A stretch of DNA of 64,000 nucleotides from Branchiostoma lanceolatum (GCF_035083965.1 NC_089727.1:21715769-21779768); one strand, 5' to 3'. Positions 24,584-38,546 are shown, counted from the stretch's first letter. The notes: generated by a model not told the origin, from the letters alone. Translations and numbers: made by a program.

Positions 24584-26742
24584 TTAGCTCCCCCCTCTAT
24601 GATAGCTAGTGAAGATGGGACGTCCTGGCTTGTGTGTCTCTGTGTCTGTCCTCGATGTTGCTGTTGTTTTCCCATCTTCTGATGCGCTCTTTTCAGGAGG
24701 CTTTTCCTTTGGCTCCATGCACGTAAGAATCACCTGTAAGTAAGTTTTGTTTCGCATGTAATGATATTTTGTTTTTATTTTATATACCTATTTGTCACAG
24801 CTCGTTACTTTTTGTCTACAATGTTGTTTCGCTTCTGTAATGTTACTTTTAAAAATTGCGATTTTGTGATTTTAACTTTAATTTTGTTGTGAAGACAAAA
24901 AAGAATCACCTGTATTCTGTCAAGCTTCTCTGGATCCTTTACTTTCCTCATCCTGGCTGTTAGTACGGTCTTCCGATGGGCTAAGCAGGCGTTGTCCATC
25001 CGATGCCAGGCCGTTCTATCTCCATACAGGAGCCATGGTGATTTTTGTACCACTTTCAGTTTTATCCGCCTGTTCCCCTCCTCATTGGTCAAGCCGTAAA
25101 TCAGCTTTACCGGCTCTGAAATGTTTCGAATACAAAATGCATCAAACCAATGTGCATTGTTAAAAGCACATCCTGAAAAAGCACATCTTCAACCCATGCT
25201 ACAGTATTTTATAAGGTAGATAATCACATAGAATGGTAGTTATGTAACAGATTATGCCACATGCTATAATTAATGTAACGCTTGTTTACCTATCATAAAC
25301 CCAATGAATTTTTCTGTTAGACTTAATCAACAAGAATCTCCAGTGGCAAAAGAATAAACCATCATATTATCATGGAAGCTCATATGTGTTGGTAGTAAAT
25401 CATGATAGGGCGCTAAACTTTCTTCCAACGCTAAGGTAATCCCGGATCAAATTTTCAATGACTACTGTCGCCTTCTTCCGTAATATATATAAAGACCTGA
25501 AGCATGGCCTCTCGCGAGTTTACGTTCAACAGTGATTGGTCATTATTGATCCGGAAGAAGGCGACAGTAGTCATTGAAAATTTGATCTGTAAATACCTAA
25601 GTGTTGGAAGAAAGTTAAGCACTGTATTATAAAACACCATCATTTCGTTATTTTATTTGCTGATATTTTGATAACCTTTGTAACTAGTGCTTTTTTTTCA
25701 TCTAGTCTTGTTGATACAAAAACACAGTGCAACCTTAAAGGACCACATGTGGTATTCAGAACGACTCTTACCCGAGGAGATAAACTCTCGGCTGATTGGG
25801 GGCCGGCCGCGCCACCGGTAGATCTGCTTCAAAACGGCTCGTGTCTGCGCGTGGTTGCTTTCACTACACGGCACGTTGTAGAAACGTCGACCCACGATCA
25901 TGTGGTGAAGTAAAGTTCCTCTGATGAAACAAAAATGGTGGTATCCATTAAAATTTATCGTCACACCTTTAAATTTCCTTTAGCGTATATCTATGTGATT
26001 GCTAAATGTATATCATGCGTGCATTGTTTGTTAACACTGTAATTCTGAGTGCATTGTTACACAAAGTCTGATTTAGATGCATGTTAACACGGAAACCTGC
26101 GCTACTGAATGTATGTTCACATTGTAATTCAAATGCATGTTATTACTTTGGGTTGCATTACTGATGTATGTTCACCCTGTAATTTAGATTCATGTTCACA
26201 CTGCATATTGGTACTACACAGTGTTGTATCTTCAGACGTACAGCAAAGCACATAAAATGAAGTTTGGTACATGTGCATCCTAACATAGATATTCTCAACC
26301 AGATTAAGATGGTGATTAACTGGGACTATAGTCAATAGTGATTACCACAGGATACGAGTGCATTGATTACGTCAATGGTACTATTCCCAATTGTGACTGA
26401 CATCTGACATCATATTCCATGCAACACATATATAACATCTTCATACTAATTTTTTGGATGATCAATGTAACTCTTGTATTTCCATTCTGTACTCCCACAA
26501 TAGAAATTATCTGGTAACTGTCCTGAGTAGGGGTCTCAATTTTTGGTCTGCAACTGACATGCTTCCTGCAGTTCCAACAAAATCCACCAGGTGGCCCAAA
26601 CTTAAAACTTATTTTAGACCAACAAAAAGTTGTGACTATTAAAGCTTATCCAAAACATGAGATATCAAAACTGGAAATTCTGCTAGTCAGCACCATAGAA
26701 AGCCACCAGGTTTTACCGAGGCATACCCACATAGCATTAGTA

Positions 26743-26803
<61 letters not shown>

Positions 26804-29800
26804 CTGACAAAAACATAACCTTCTTGGCAATAGCAATGAGAATCCATGAGTAAAAATAGTACAGTCAATACATATGAATAGAATAAATCTGGCACGTTTT
26901 AGGTGTTTTTAGTCAGGCTTTCTATTTTGTCCCTATTTCGGTATGTCGCCAACCGTGTTGAACAAAAATGCTTAAACTAAATGCGTCAAAAACCAGCAGG
27001 ACCCACACCTCTGCTTGAAGAATAGTTTATTTATTTGACCTACATGTACGTTTATGCAAGGCTATCTGTTTACATGACCTGACACTGTCCCATGTCCCAT
27101 TGAAAGGCAGTGGGTAAACAAACTTTCCTTACTAATTATGCAAATTAGCTCCTTATTTGCATAATTAGTCATTGATAATGTAAAGCACCATTTGAGCTCT
27201 CTACATACCAAACATCACGACGATCTGTCCACCCCTTCTCAAGTTATTCATGTCCGAATGTCAAAACATAAACACCCACTGCAGTTCTTAACAAGCCGCT
27301 AGGGGGCCAAAATTTACAGAACTTACTTTCTGTGGCATGAACTATCTACCACACAAAAAACATGACCATAGCACTTTCAGAAAATATGCCCCTAAATTTT
27401 GAAGCTCTGCTGCAGTACCTTTGGTACCCGCTAGAAGGCCCATTATCGAACTTGACCTTCCTTTCTGTAAAATAATCCTACCCATCCACTAAATACCATA
27501 CAGATCCATTAACAGCTTCTTGAGTTATGTTGTCCACAAGAAAATTAAAATCCACACAAAGCCCGCTGCAGTACCGACGGAAAATACCAGGGGAACCATT
27601 TTTGAACTTGACCTCCGTTTCTACAACATCTACACACCTGCAAAAAATCACGAAGATCCATCAACGTTTCCGTCACTTCTTTTGCCTACATACAAACACA
27701 AAAAATGCAAAGTCCGCTGCAGTACTATTGAAAAACGCAAGGTAAACCATTTTCAAAGTTGACCTTCCTTTACACAACCACTACACACCTACCAAAAATC
27801 ATAAAGATTCATTGAAGTTTTCTTGAGTTATGCTCCTGACATACATTCAGACCCACCCAACAGATTTTTCAACCGAAAACATAATCTTCTCCGAGTACAA
27901 GTACTCGGCGAAGATAATGATAAACTGTACTAACATAGAATAGAGATCAGCCTGCTCTGGGGAATAGTGATGTCCCCGCAGGGCCTCCGGACAGATGTTC
28001 GGATGGGTTCCCACAGCATCTTTTCTGATCTTGAAGTGACCAAGAGGTCGCCGGCACTTGATCGCCAAACCAAAGTCTGTTGATTGAAAGAGAAGTTTGA
28101 AATGTTAAGCTAATGAATAGCTATTCTTTCACATTATCATTGCTGGTTTCTACAATGGTATACAATTTCATAATGATTGCATTAGTTTACAAATTACAAT
28201 GCTGAAAATATGGAAGGATTCAATATGAAGTTGCAGGAATGACAAAGGTGTGGTAAAATATATAGATAACTGCATCTATTATTTTGTGACCATGAATGGA
28301 AACACTAGACCCTGCATATTTCAATGATATACAACCTTACCCCTTAATAATAATAAAACAAAACAGAAAATTACAGCCAGTTTGTAGTTTTACAATTCTA
28401 TTGTTAAAATATTTCTTCAAATATTAGGTTACTTTCTTTTGAGTTGTTAGGTATTAGAATTAGTTAATTTGTCGTGTTTTTATTAGTTGCCACACATTGT
28501 ATCTGTTCCAATCGAAGCGCAATAGTTCTTCAATCAAACCTGTACTCAGTCTAGTGACTACCTCTACATAAGGACCGCCCATGCAGTCAATGAGGAAACT
28601 TTAGGGAGGTGCCTTAGGTAATCATTTCCATTAACCGAGCACTGAGAAACCTGTCACTGAAATGTTTTAACAGTTTCTGTGACCAAAAAGGTTTCTAAAT
28701 ACTGTAATTCTTGTTTCTTTCACTGTAACTTCATGTTCACTGTTTTCATGGTCACCTCTGTACCGTGAACTTATCATCACCGTGAAAAACCTGTTGTGAT
28801 TTTTTAGGATTCCTTCACACATCCATTCCGTGAAGTTCAGTGAAAATGTCAATTTTCCTTACACCGTGAAATTTTGCTACCGTGAAGATAAAGTGAATTA
28901 CAGTAGCTCAGTGTATGAATATGCAATAGCTGTGCTCACATCTGAAGTGTTGAAGTTTAAAAATCTAGATACAATTTTTTCTTTCCTTTCCTTGTGACAA
29001 TTCCCTAACTACATGTACTTATAGAGGCCTCTGTCTAAGGTTTAGATATATCCAAAGTGATCTGACTATGAAATCCCTACACCTACACTCACCGCAAATT
29101 TTGGGAGTCATAAACCTATCCAACAGAATGTTTTCGCACTTCAAATCCCTAAATGAGAGAAAAGAAAAACTACTTCTTCAACAAAGGTGAAGAAAATAAA
29201 AGAAGCTAAATTGCGATTGCTAAAAAGAATGTACATGTAGCATAACAAATCGAAACATGAATCAAAGGTAAACAAAGCATTAAAAACTTGAAGACAAGGT
29301 ATAACAAAAGATACAAAGCAATTAGGTGATGAAAAAAGACTTTATTGCTTGTGAATACAAAATAAACTAAGCAGTTCTGAAAGCTTTCCTACGCATTTGA
29401 CCATCTCATTTATTTATTTCTCAATTGTAAAAAGGCTGGTCTAATTTACACTTTTAGTCTAGTTGAAAAGTTTGCTGTGTTTATATCAAAAGATATTCCC
29501 TTCTTACCTGTGATAGACTCCCTTATGATGTAGATACCGGAGTCCATTTATGATCTGTGAGAACAAGGTTCTTACAACTCCCTCCGGCAGTCCGGTGGTG
29601 CATGTGCAGTGTCCCCTGCTGAGACAGCAGCAGGGCTTGTTCCGTTCCACATAGTATGATAGGTCAAACCTCTCGGCTTTCGGGCACACCAACACGACGA
29701 TCAGCTGGTTGATCCAGACATCATACAAATTCAACTGTAATACATAATGAGGGAACAGTCAATGGTCATACTGATTCAACTTGCAGGTTCTGTTTGACTT

Positions 29801-32800
29801 TTCTTGACTTTTCTTGGGTACCGAAAAGTACACGGTGACGTACATAGTTAACCTAATTTTCTGATATTGCGGTTCATCTGTCTTTGTTAGTAATAAGACA
29901 CAACTGTTCAATTTAAATGTATTTTAGCAAAGCTACCCTCATTGGCTATTAGTGTAGGTTTGGCTGTCCTCCTGTTAGTCTGTATTTAGTACCGAACAGC
30001 GAGGTTTGGTTGTCCCCCTTCTAGGCTGTACTTTGTACTGAAATGTGAAGTTTAGTTGTCCTCCTGCTAGGTTGTCCTTGGCACTAAACAGTGAGGCTTG
30101 GTTGTCATCCTGCTAGGCTGTCCTTGGCACTGAACAGTGAGGTTTGGTTGTCCCCTCCTAGGCCTTCCTTGGCGCTGAACAGTGGGGTTTGGTTGTCTCC
30201 CTGCTAGGCTTTCCTTGTCACTGAACAGTGGGGTTTGGTTGTCATCCTGCTAGGCTGACCTTGGCACTGAACAGTGAGGTTTTTTTGTCATCCTGCTAGG
30301 CTGTCCTTGGTACTGAACAATGAGGTTTGGTTGTCCCCTCCTAGGCCTTCCTTGGCACTGAACAGTGGGGTTTGGTTGTCTCCCTGCTAGGCCTTCCTTG
30401 GCACTGGAGAGTGGGGTTTGGTTGTCTCCCTGCTAGGCTGTCCTTGGAACTGAACAGTGATGTTTGGCTGTCCTTCTAATAGTCTGTCTAAGGCACTAAA
30501 CAGTGATGTTTGGCTGTCCTGATAGTATGTTTTTGGTATACTGAGTGGGGCTGTCCTTATGCTTGGTTGACCTTGATACTGGGCAGTGACTTTGATTTCC
30601 CCCAGCAAGACTGTCCTTGGTACTGAACAGTGAGGTTTGGTTGCCCCCCCCCCTGCTTGCCTGTCCTTGGTACTGAACAGTAAGGTAAGGCTGTCACGAT
30701 GCAAGGTTGTCCATTGATAGACTAAAATTAATGGATATGTTCTCATGTAAATTCAGTAAACCCTTGCCAATGGCAAACATAGACATGTTCAATCTACTTA
30801 TGTCATGTTCCGACACCATATCTACGTACTTAGGTCAATACATATGTAGCGCTTTACAAAAGAGAGAATGTATTTTAACAGACCGAAACGTTTAACATAT
30901 ATTACATCATTACGCCATTTACGTTCATATATTCTTGTGATGATAGTTTTCAGAATAGAATAGAATAGACTAGTTTAGTACCCTTTGTATTAATTGCACT
31001 GTCATTCTTGCCATACATTGTGCCATGTACAATTGTTGAGCAATAAAGTTCATTCATTCATTGTATTTAACAGAGAGGTTTTGTTGTCCTCCTGCTAGGC
31101 TGTCATTGGTACTGAATAGTGAAGTTTGGTTGCCCTCCAGCAAGGCTGTATTTGGTACTAACAATTTGCACAAATGGCTTTGATATACATCAAGACATCA
31201 TGTGTTTAAATCAACAATGACAGAACATAGAGATGACACCGAAGAACTCACGAGATTGACGTGTGGTTTGGTCCTGGTCCTCTCTAACACCTTCATCTCT
31301 GCCTTTATGGAGGACATCTGAGACTCGTCTTTGATAGTTTTCCCTTCCACAATAAAACTATGTTGGATGATCTTGAAAGCCACCTGTAAGGGGGGGGGGG
31401 GGTGTAGTTATTTAAGTTTAGTCAGGTGAGTATCTACTCCAATATATAATACAATACAAATCAAGCAACTGTTAGTGAATAGATTTGCTAAATAGTGGTA
31501 ATGTATTATTTAATTGGAAGATCTTTCTACAATAATTTCTGCAAATTTATTTCCTTACCCAGTATCATACTATTTTTACCGAATCTATCCAGTTTGTTTG
31601 ATTTACTTTGTATTACAGCATAACCATTCCTATGACCTGTTGGCTTACTAGAAGTGGGGATTTAGGAATGAACATATTTCACTCTAACTTCAGGCTAACA
31701 CAGCAGAAATGGTAGCTTTCATTCTGAATGGCTAATGTGACACTGTCTCAGTCATATATTGATTGAAGTGCTGTAACAATAGCTGACAAAGATTGTCATT
31801 TTCACCTATATTCAAACAGGCAAAAGCTAAGTCCAAATTTGAGGCTACTCAGTTTTCCAAGTGAGACCATGCTGATTGCTAAAACTGAAAAAAAAGAAAC
31901 TTTTAGAAGAATCAGAGTGAAAAAATCCTCCTCCATAAAGCACAACTTGTATTTCTGAAGCAAAACTTTAAAACATAACATCAACATCAATTGAATTATG
32001 GCAGAAGGTAACATTGCCCACTGTGTCTAAAGGCACTTTAAGTATTGGAAGGTGGAGCCCATCCCTCTTTCCAATGCCTTCACATCTCCGACATAAGTCA
32101 GGTACCTTTCCCAAGGACACAATGCCTAACAGGGAATGCCGAGAATGGAAGTCATGACCTTTCAACCCCGTGTACTCTCAAAACTTACACTCACCTTCCA
32201 AAAATAATTTCATCAGGTTGGTAGAAAATAGGACATGGGAGATTCTTTATACACAACCAGGTATTGATCTCACCTGCTAACGTTTCAATGTCTTTCAGAC
32301 ACCTTCTTCAGAGCTTCTGACTGGAGTACTGCTTCTCACCGCTATAAGTAGCCGATGTAGGTGGCGCTTTTGCGATGAGAACACTGTCCCAAATGTCGAA
32401 ACTGTCGAAACTTTAGTAGGTGAGATTAATACCTGGTTGTGTATAAAGAATCTCCCACATCCTTGTACTCACCTTAGTATGTCCGTTGTGGACGGCAGCG
32501 TCCATAACCTCCTTATGGCGCAGAAGGCGTTTTGCTCCGACCGAGCCGAACAATACCAAGCCAAAACCCCCTCGGAGGTGCCCCTCAGACAGGTTTACTC
32601 TGTACCCCCTCTCATCTGCTGCAACTTGAAGGTCGTTCAGCATCCATCGTGGAATGCCTTCCTCTGCAAAAACAAAACGTCATTGAATATATATATGATG
32701 TCAACATTCAACCTAAGCAATGCCATAATGATAAGTATTGTAAATGCCTTACATGGTGATTTAATTTCTCAGTGCATAGATATTGGTCAGTTATTTCAAG

Positions 32801-35800
32801 TTTGCAGTAGCGCTTATAATAGTCACATACTCTATACTATCTACAGTAATGGTAACACTAGTGGTTTTAAGTTTGCGAAAAAGTGGTCAACGCAAAAACT
32901 GTGAACATAAAAAAACATCGCAAAAAATATCAGTATACCTTACAATGACTGTATGAGAGTTTGTATGAGGTACTGAATCAGTTCAGTTGGAGCGTCTATA
33001 ATCATACATCTATTTTACATTAACTATAATTGATACCTTCACCTCAACTTGCAAGAATTTTACAGTCTTGTATCAAAATGCATGAAGTTCTATTTCCTTA
33101 AAGTTGATAAATTCTTTAAAAAATTAAACATTTCGTCATGATCTCTGTCAGTCACTTAATATGTCGAGGGAACAAGTGGTTAAAAGCCTATATGTACAAG
33201 TGGTTAAAAGCCTATATGTACAGTCAAACCTGTCCAAGAAGACCACTCAGGGGAGCAAGAAAGTCTGGTCTATGTGGACAGGTGGTCACTATAGACACTA
33301 TTCTTGATGCTTGTGTCAATTGAAAAATTATTAAGGGACCACCAAAAAGTGGTTATATTGGCTGGGTGGTCTTTGTGTTCATATAGCTTGTAGTGACATG
33401 CACAGGTTTGACTGCACATCACATCAAGTTTGCTTAATAAAGCATTAAGTCCCTATAGAACTCATAATTCTAAATACCACCCTGTAGTAAAGTTGTACTT
33501 ACCCTCTGCAGGTGACCCTTCAGTAGCTGGGCCTGTGAAGGATAGAATGATATAGACTGTTACTGATGTGATAGGTATGGGAATTGTGCTTGCAGAAAGG
33601 TTTTATCCTCCCCTTTTCTAAAACAGTAGAAAATGTTTTGACAAGTTTTCAACTTATGGGTGCAATTCCTAAAGTAAAGGGTGCACTAAATCTGTGAGTG
33701 TGATATAGTGGACTCAATGGCCACCTAGATTAATAATTTAGAGCAAGCTATCAGGTATGTAAAATCATTAGACCACAGCAAGTAAATTTTAGAAATGGTA
33801 TCCCCTGCAGACTCCAAGTCTGATGTGAGAGCAGTAGTTGCTATACTATGGACCACAAAGAACTTGGCACATTTCAGCATGTAACAGAAAATCTAACAAC
33901 TTGCTATGAAAAGTTGGCTAAGGAACTGTTACATTAAAGTAAAAGCAAATCAGACAGATACCACATGTATGGTGCCAAAGTCTAAAGAATCAATTGGTAA
34001 TACATGAAAATGCAAGTTTATTACGGTCACGGTAAAAGCAGAAATGTTCTCGGTGGTTTAATGTTTGTGGAACTCTTCATCGCAAACTAAAAACCACTGC
34101 AAAACTTTTTGCCCAACGTATGACTGTAGCCTTACCATTGTTTCAAACGCAAACTTAAAACCACCGCGAACTTAAATGCATTCATTTTACAGTACACCTT
34201 GCAGATTTATTTTGAGGGTAGAAAGAAATACAGTGATTTGTCTACTACAGAAGTGCTCTTAACAGCCTCCAAGACAGACAAACAGGCAAACAAACATATC
34301 AACTGAATACAATACCTCAAAAAATGAAATGCGTCACTGACAGGCATTTACTACTTAAATTCTAAATTGGTAGTTAATCCTGATATCAAATAACACCCAA
34401 CTAATTGAACCTGTACATGTGTAGCTTGGCACTGAATGGCTCATGATATTTAATGGTTTCAATCAAATTAAATGATGTCAGAGTTCAAATGGATTCAGCC
34501 ATGCTCACATGCATGAATAATGAGGAGAGACCTCTGACCTTAAAAAAGTCTGCCAAAACATGCAGGCAAACTTAGGCTGCAGTAGATACTAAAGGGACAC
34601 CCAAGCAAGATACTAAAACTCTGAGCGTACTGAATTACAAAACACAAGGAAATCTGGTAACAAGTCTTAGATTCTGAAACAACATCATCATTCTGTTCAA
34701 TAGGATTGAATAATGTCCCATGATAGCATATAGCTGAGTCTAATAAAGGATGATATTACATAATTATTGTGTGCTGAAATACACACTGTTTCCAACATAG
34801 ACAATTTGCAAGTAGAGTAGACATGCACAAAACTTTTGCTTTTAAGCAACAAGGAGTAAGATACAATTTATAGACAATTTTTAAGTGTCCCCCCATAATT
34901 TGTATGGTTTTGTAAAACAAAAAATTCATCTGTGTTGGTACATGATGTTATGAAGAAGGATTAAATTTGATCCAACAAAATGTTTACCACTAATAGCATT
35001 GACAGCACACAACAAAACTACATTTTATTAAAACATTGGCATTTCAGTATTCTATTCATAATCATATATGAGCAATCACAATCATGTCACGGTGATGCAG
35101 TAACTAATATGCAGGATTAAAACAGGTGAAACTCAAAAGATTTACATTTTGATTGATCAATTGATCTGCTAATTCAGATACTTATCAATAATCTAATCCA
35201 CTAACATCATTTTGCCAACCAGTCGTTGAATTCTTCAGATGCAAAGAAACAGATTCCCATACAGCAATTGGGTATTCTTCTTGTGATTATGTGCACAACC
35301 TCATCATGCTGAGGGCTACGGCACAGTGTTTTGGTCAAGGTCAATTATTGACAAGATGCTCATTATCAGTTCTTATTGATAGAATGCATAGAAATTTGAA
35401 TAAATCAGTATGTTATATACATCCATTTAACGAATTGTATCAACTGCTCAACTGGCAGCATGTATGCCTATAGTTTTGGAGGTTTGGGATCTCACCCCCC
35501 CCCCCGATTGGGACATTTTTCTTCAATATCCTTTCAATTTTAAAAAAAGCCTTACTCAGGAATGGCAATAAGTCTTTACTTTTGCACCATTGTACAAGCT
35601 CATAAGTCTTATCAATAGAGTGAGAAATTGCTATTGAGAGTAACATACTGTATCATTGAAAGTAGCATCCTGTCAATATTGCCTAAAATTCTTATTGACA
35701 GGAACATGATGTCAATAATAAAAACATTCCTCTCAAAAGAAACATCCTGTGTGTCTATAATCAAAGATCCTGTCAATGGCATGAAAAATATGTTATTGAC

Positions 35801-36657
35801 AGGAAATAGTACAAAAAGCTCTTATTGACAGCATCTTGTCAACAGAAAAAAATCTTCTTAAAAGGAGCAGCCTGTCAATAGTGCCTAATCAAAAAATTGT
35901 CAATGGTATGAAGAAATTGTTCTCCACAGGAACATCCTGTTAATGATACAAAATATTCTTATTGACAGGAGCACCCTTCCAATAGAACAAGAATGCTTAT
36001 CAACTAGAGCATCTTGTCAATAATGTCTAATCAAAAATCCTTTTGATGGTGTGAAAATCCCGTCAAAGAATAGTAGAAAAAGGTTTATTCATTTACTCAT
36101 TTTGTAATCATTTTTCATTGTTGTTTATTTATCAACGGTCAAGTGGAAAATAGATTGTAAAAATCCTTACCTGATGGTGTGGAAGACTCAGGGTGGTCAG
36201 ACGGGTCGCTGTCAGACCCTGTAACTGAATACAGGGATTCTGAACTACCCATAGAAGTGACCGTAGTCAGCGAGGATGTTTGGGAGATGGAAAGAGTGGG
36301 GCTGTCCGTCTCCTCTGGTCCTGTCAACTGTTGGTCGGACAGATAGTTGTCTAAGGTGTCATCAGACTCATCTCCAGGATCAGGATCGGGGTTGGTGTCA
36401 TCTCCGCGATCTAACAGCGCGGCGGGGCTCTGAGGACGATTTTCTTCACCAGTGTCTCCTCCACCGGGGAAACTCGGCCACCGGACTGGGCTGGTTTTTC
36501 CGCTTTCCGGACTGCACCGCTCTTTCCACAAACCTCCGGGAAGATCAGCGACCAAGAATCTCAAGTCCTCGCCTTTGTCGGCGTTGAAAAGCCATGATGT
36601 AAACATTCCCATCCCTGGGGTCTTGTAGTCGCCGTTCTTCGTGACCTCCAAACTCAT
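24584..36657 (-). CDS. Divergent Ser/Thr protein kinase (CAMK/AMPK-like)
   Basis: Ten exons on the minus strand: 36657-36171, 33532-33503, 32663-32473, 31383-31252, 29734-29508, 29148-29093, 28076-27935, 25920-25772, 25115-24910 and 24733-24584. All phases agree, and they sum to 1770 nt (589 aa). The same frame is open to an ATG at 36837 (649 aa). The start at 36657 has A at -3 and is my choice. About 60-160 is Ser/Thr/Asp/Pro-rich. The kinase domain runs from about 195 to 470: Gly loop RGGFGLV (about 203-209), a ~20-residue insert, VAFK (Lys240), alphaC Glu about 265, HRDLKCENILLD (Asp357), DFG (375-377), CPE in place of APE, and DLYSIG. All residues for phosphotransfer are present, so activity is expected. 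A Cys-rich insert (KPCCCLSRGHCTC) lies before alphaE. HRDLKCEN and the alphaC region resemble AMPK/SNF1-type kinases. The C-terminal tail is basic then polar, without a recognised domain. Confidence 0.85.
25417..25617. repeat. Long hairpin with perfect 36-bp arms (MITE-like)
   Basis: 25445-25480 and 25552-25587 are exact reverse complements over 36 bp around a 71-bp loop. With mismatches the arms extend outward to about 25417 and 25617. It lies in a kinase-gene intron. It is most likely a fold-back MITE; transcription could give double-stranded RNA. Confidence 0.8.
26560..26730. repeat. Dispersed repeat family A fragment
   Basis: Contains 'ccaccaggtggccca', 'gaaagccaccaggttttacc' and 'catgagatatcaaaactgg' in the order of other family copies. 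It runs into the (CA)n tract and lies in a kinase-gene intron. Confidence 0.45.
26744..26799. repeat. (CA)n microsatellite
   Basis: 28 uninterrupted CA units inside a kinase-gene intron, next to a dispersed repeat copy. Confidence 0.96.
27270..27860. repeat. Dispersed repeat family A, several tandem units
   Basis: Three to four successive units carry CCGCTGCAGTACC, 'gaacttgacct', 'cacacctaccaaaaatcat' and 'cttgagttatg'. This is the clearest copy in the window and may help define the unit (about 150 bp). It lies in a kinase-gene intron. Confidence 0.65.
28700..28915. mobile_element. Palindromic MITE-like element (TACTGTAATTC ends)
   Basis: Begins TACTGTAATTC and ends GAATTACAGTA, with internal 'accgtgaa' words on both strands. 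It lies in a kinase-gene intron. Confidence 0.55.
29945..30715. repeat. ~46-bp diverged minisatellite
   Basis: Many imperfect units with 'aggtttggttgtc', 'ctgctaggctgtccttgg' and 'actgaacagtga'. The same unit resumes at about 31075-31170 beyond a retroelement insertion. It lies in a kinase-gene intron. Confidence 0.85.
30720..31070 (+). mobile_element. Retroelement fragment inserted in the minisatellite
   Basis: Interrupts the 46-bp array. It ends with a polyadenylation-like CAATAAAG followed by TTCATTCATTCATT, a simple-repeat tail typical of non-LTR retrotransposons. Coding content is not recognisable. Confidence 0.5.
31075..31170. repeat. Distal part of ~46-bp minisatellite
   Basis: Two further units of the array at 29945-30715, separated from it by the retroelement fragment. 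Confidence 0.7.
31990..32170 (-). mobile_element. Possible SINE remnant
   Basis: Words such as 'ctttcccaaggacacaatg' and 'catgacctttcaaccccg' resemble the body and degraded B-box region of the SINE at 8180-8520, in the same orientation. No intact pol III boxes remain. Confidence 0.4.
32237..32456. mobile_element. MITE, 220 bp, 38-nt TIRs, 4-bp duplication ACAT
   Basis: 32237-32274 and 32419-32456 are reverse complements over 38 nt with one mismatch (start GGGAGATTCTTTATACACAA). Identical ACAT flanks lie at 32233-32236 and 32457-32460. It sits about 12 bp inside the intron, next to the donor of the kinase Gly-loop exon (GT at 32472-32471). Confidence 0.88.
33220..33414. mobile_element. MITE-like element with CAGTCAAACCTG ends
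   Basis: Ends are CAGTCAAACCTGT (33221-33233) and its complement ACAGGTTTGACTG (near 33401-33413); 'agaagaccac' and 'gtggtcact' also recur inside. I recall similar ends in repeats of many invertebrates. No clear target duplication. Confidence 0.6.
34010..34195. repeat. Palindromic repeat family B copy
   Basis: A palindromic unit with 'aaccaccgcgaac', 'aaatgttc' and a terminal 'catttacagta'-like end. Other copies are at 43710-43880, 46686-46854, 49015-49304, 51928-52136, 58666-58864 and 63728-63905. Confidence 0.6.
35640..36060. repeat. Array of TTGACAGGA / TCCTGTCAA motifs
   Basis: About ten occurrences of the decamer TTATTGACAG(GA) or its complement TCCTGTCAAT, alternating in orientation at roughly 30-60 bp steps. 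It lies in the first intron of the kinase gene, close to exon 1. Confidence 0.7.
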
Positions 36658-38546
36658 TTTCTGTCTAAACAGAAGCCACTCTGTAAAGAAATGGCTGGAA
36701 CGCCATACTCGGCGTTTGGCGTGAGCATTATGATAAATATCACGCGTAACATTGCGAATATTTGCAGTAGACATCGTCATCTTTGCTAACGAAAGCAATA
36801 AACCTTTCAGTAAAGATGAAGCAAGTGTATCTGTCAACTTGTTTTCGCGTTCTAGTGACTAGGCGGTGTCACAACAGTTCTATTGTTCGATTGTTCCATG
36901 ATCCATTGTTCCATGGCCGTTAGCTTCGTGATTGGTCCACAGTTTCGGGGCTCTCGTCCTCAGGGTATGCTCTACAATATCCTGGACACAAGAGCTAGCG
37001 TTCGGTCAGCTGCGCGAGCATTTGAAATATAATCTGGGATCAAGGTATAGGGTTAATTATCTCAATTCATTTTACGTGACTTACAAGCAAACAGGCAGTT
37101 TCATAATAGATATCATACCCAAGAAAGGTCACATGGCTGGTCTGTGGTATGGATGTAATGTTCAGCACCAAGGACAGGTCTGATTGTAACGTTATACGGT
37201 GTTTCACGTAAGGTCTCAGTTCGAATTCGTGTTTTTGTTTGGTAAAAACTATCATATATTTTGACAAAAAACTACTATTTTGGGGGCATTGTTTCAAGGT
37301 ATCTGACCGGAAAATACGACTTTTTCTAGGATAATGCTGATATACGGCAATAAAGGTCATCATTCTGTCAGTGTAAAGATTTTTTTCTTTATATTAGAAT
37401 AAAGAATGAGACGCAAATGGTGCTTTTCGCGATAGTTTTGGCACCACATTGTTGGGTTATCGCTATGACAATGTGTGATCTTTGGTATTTCCTGAAAAGT
37501 TCGTTATTCGTAGCATTTCTGGGTCGCTCAAACTTGGTCGTCCACGAATAATAGTATTATTGTTAGTGCGCTTTGTCACCTGATTACCGAAATCTCGGTT
37601 CGGATTTTCTTTACAATTCGGGGCCGCTCTGACTCCTTCTCAGAAAGGCGCTTCTCCAAACATCGTTTTCCTGGTAGTTTCCGGTGGAAAGGGGTGCCTT
37701 GCCACTGACTGACAGGCTCATGCAGTTAATGTTTTCTATGGAAACGATTTTTGGTAAAAAAAAACATCATTTAAAACAATTTTTACACAAAAAATGCTAT
37801 TTGGGGGGACAATCTTCCAAGGCCACTGCACGGAAAACACTTCTATCCTGGCTGACACGACAATGATAGTCTTGATTTTTTTCCGTGTGATGGAGGAAAA
37901 TTTAAAAAAAAATGATGTTGTGGGTACGTTTTCCGCAATCCCCGATATGGTGCGAAAACACACATTGAACTCACAATTTGGGTATTATAATCTGGCGAAA
38001 CAAAAACGCTACGAAGATCGTTTTTTTTTCAGGAAATAGAAAAGATTACACATTGCTATAATGATAACCGAAAAATCTGGAGCCAAAACTATCCAGAAAA
38101 CCTTTGATTTGCGTCATAATTTCACGTTCAATTTAGCACTACGGTCCACGATCGAACCGGGAACCGCAACCTCTGAGTGATTTTTTTGTCTTCACCCAAA
38201 AGTAATTATACAACAAGGCAGCGAGTAATATGACATCGGCCGTTTCAAATGGAAACGTCGCGCCGCTTATGTGACGAAAACGCGCGGAGAATCGTCAAAT
38301 CATGTCAAAGACTCGGCCATACACACCTAAACTTAACTGTACAGTGTACACGTAACGTTACAAATGTTATTTCACACCATCCATTGAGGAGGCCCCTTCT
38401 GTGACCGTAAATTAAAGATCATTCTTGAAAAGTCCTAAACTTTGAATACCTCAATCCTTGAAATCACAGTAAAGGTTAAGATCAGAGACAGTTAACATGA
38501 CTATATATAAAGACTATGACATAATACTGCGCAAACAAACAAAAAG
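36658..38546. other. Spacer between kinase and TPR relic
   Basis: The first 300 bp are the likely kinase promoter/5'UTR region, with an inverted CCAAT (ATTGGTCC) near 36933. The rest holds the inverted repeat at 37400-38125. No other gene is seen. Confidence 0.5.
37400..38125. mobile_element. Long imperfect inverted repeat, probable TIR element
   Basis: 37417-37492 matches the reverse complement of 38028-38102 with about 75-80% identity (shared words CAGGAAATA, 'acacattg', GCCAAAACTATC, TTTGCGTC), and similarity continues slightly outward. A second similarity links 37235-37380 to 37750-37880 in direct orientation. No target duplication could be fixed. Confidence 0.5.
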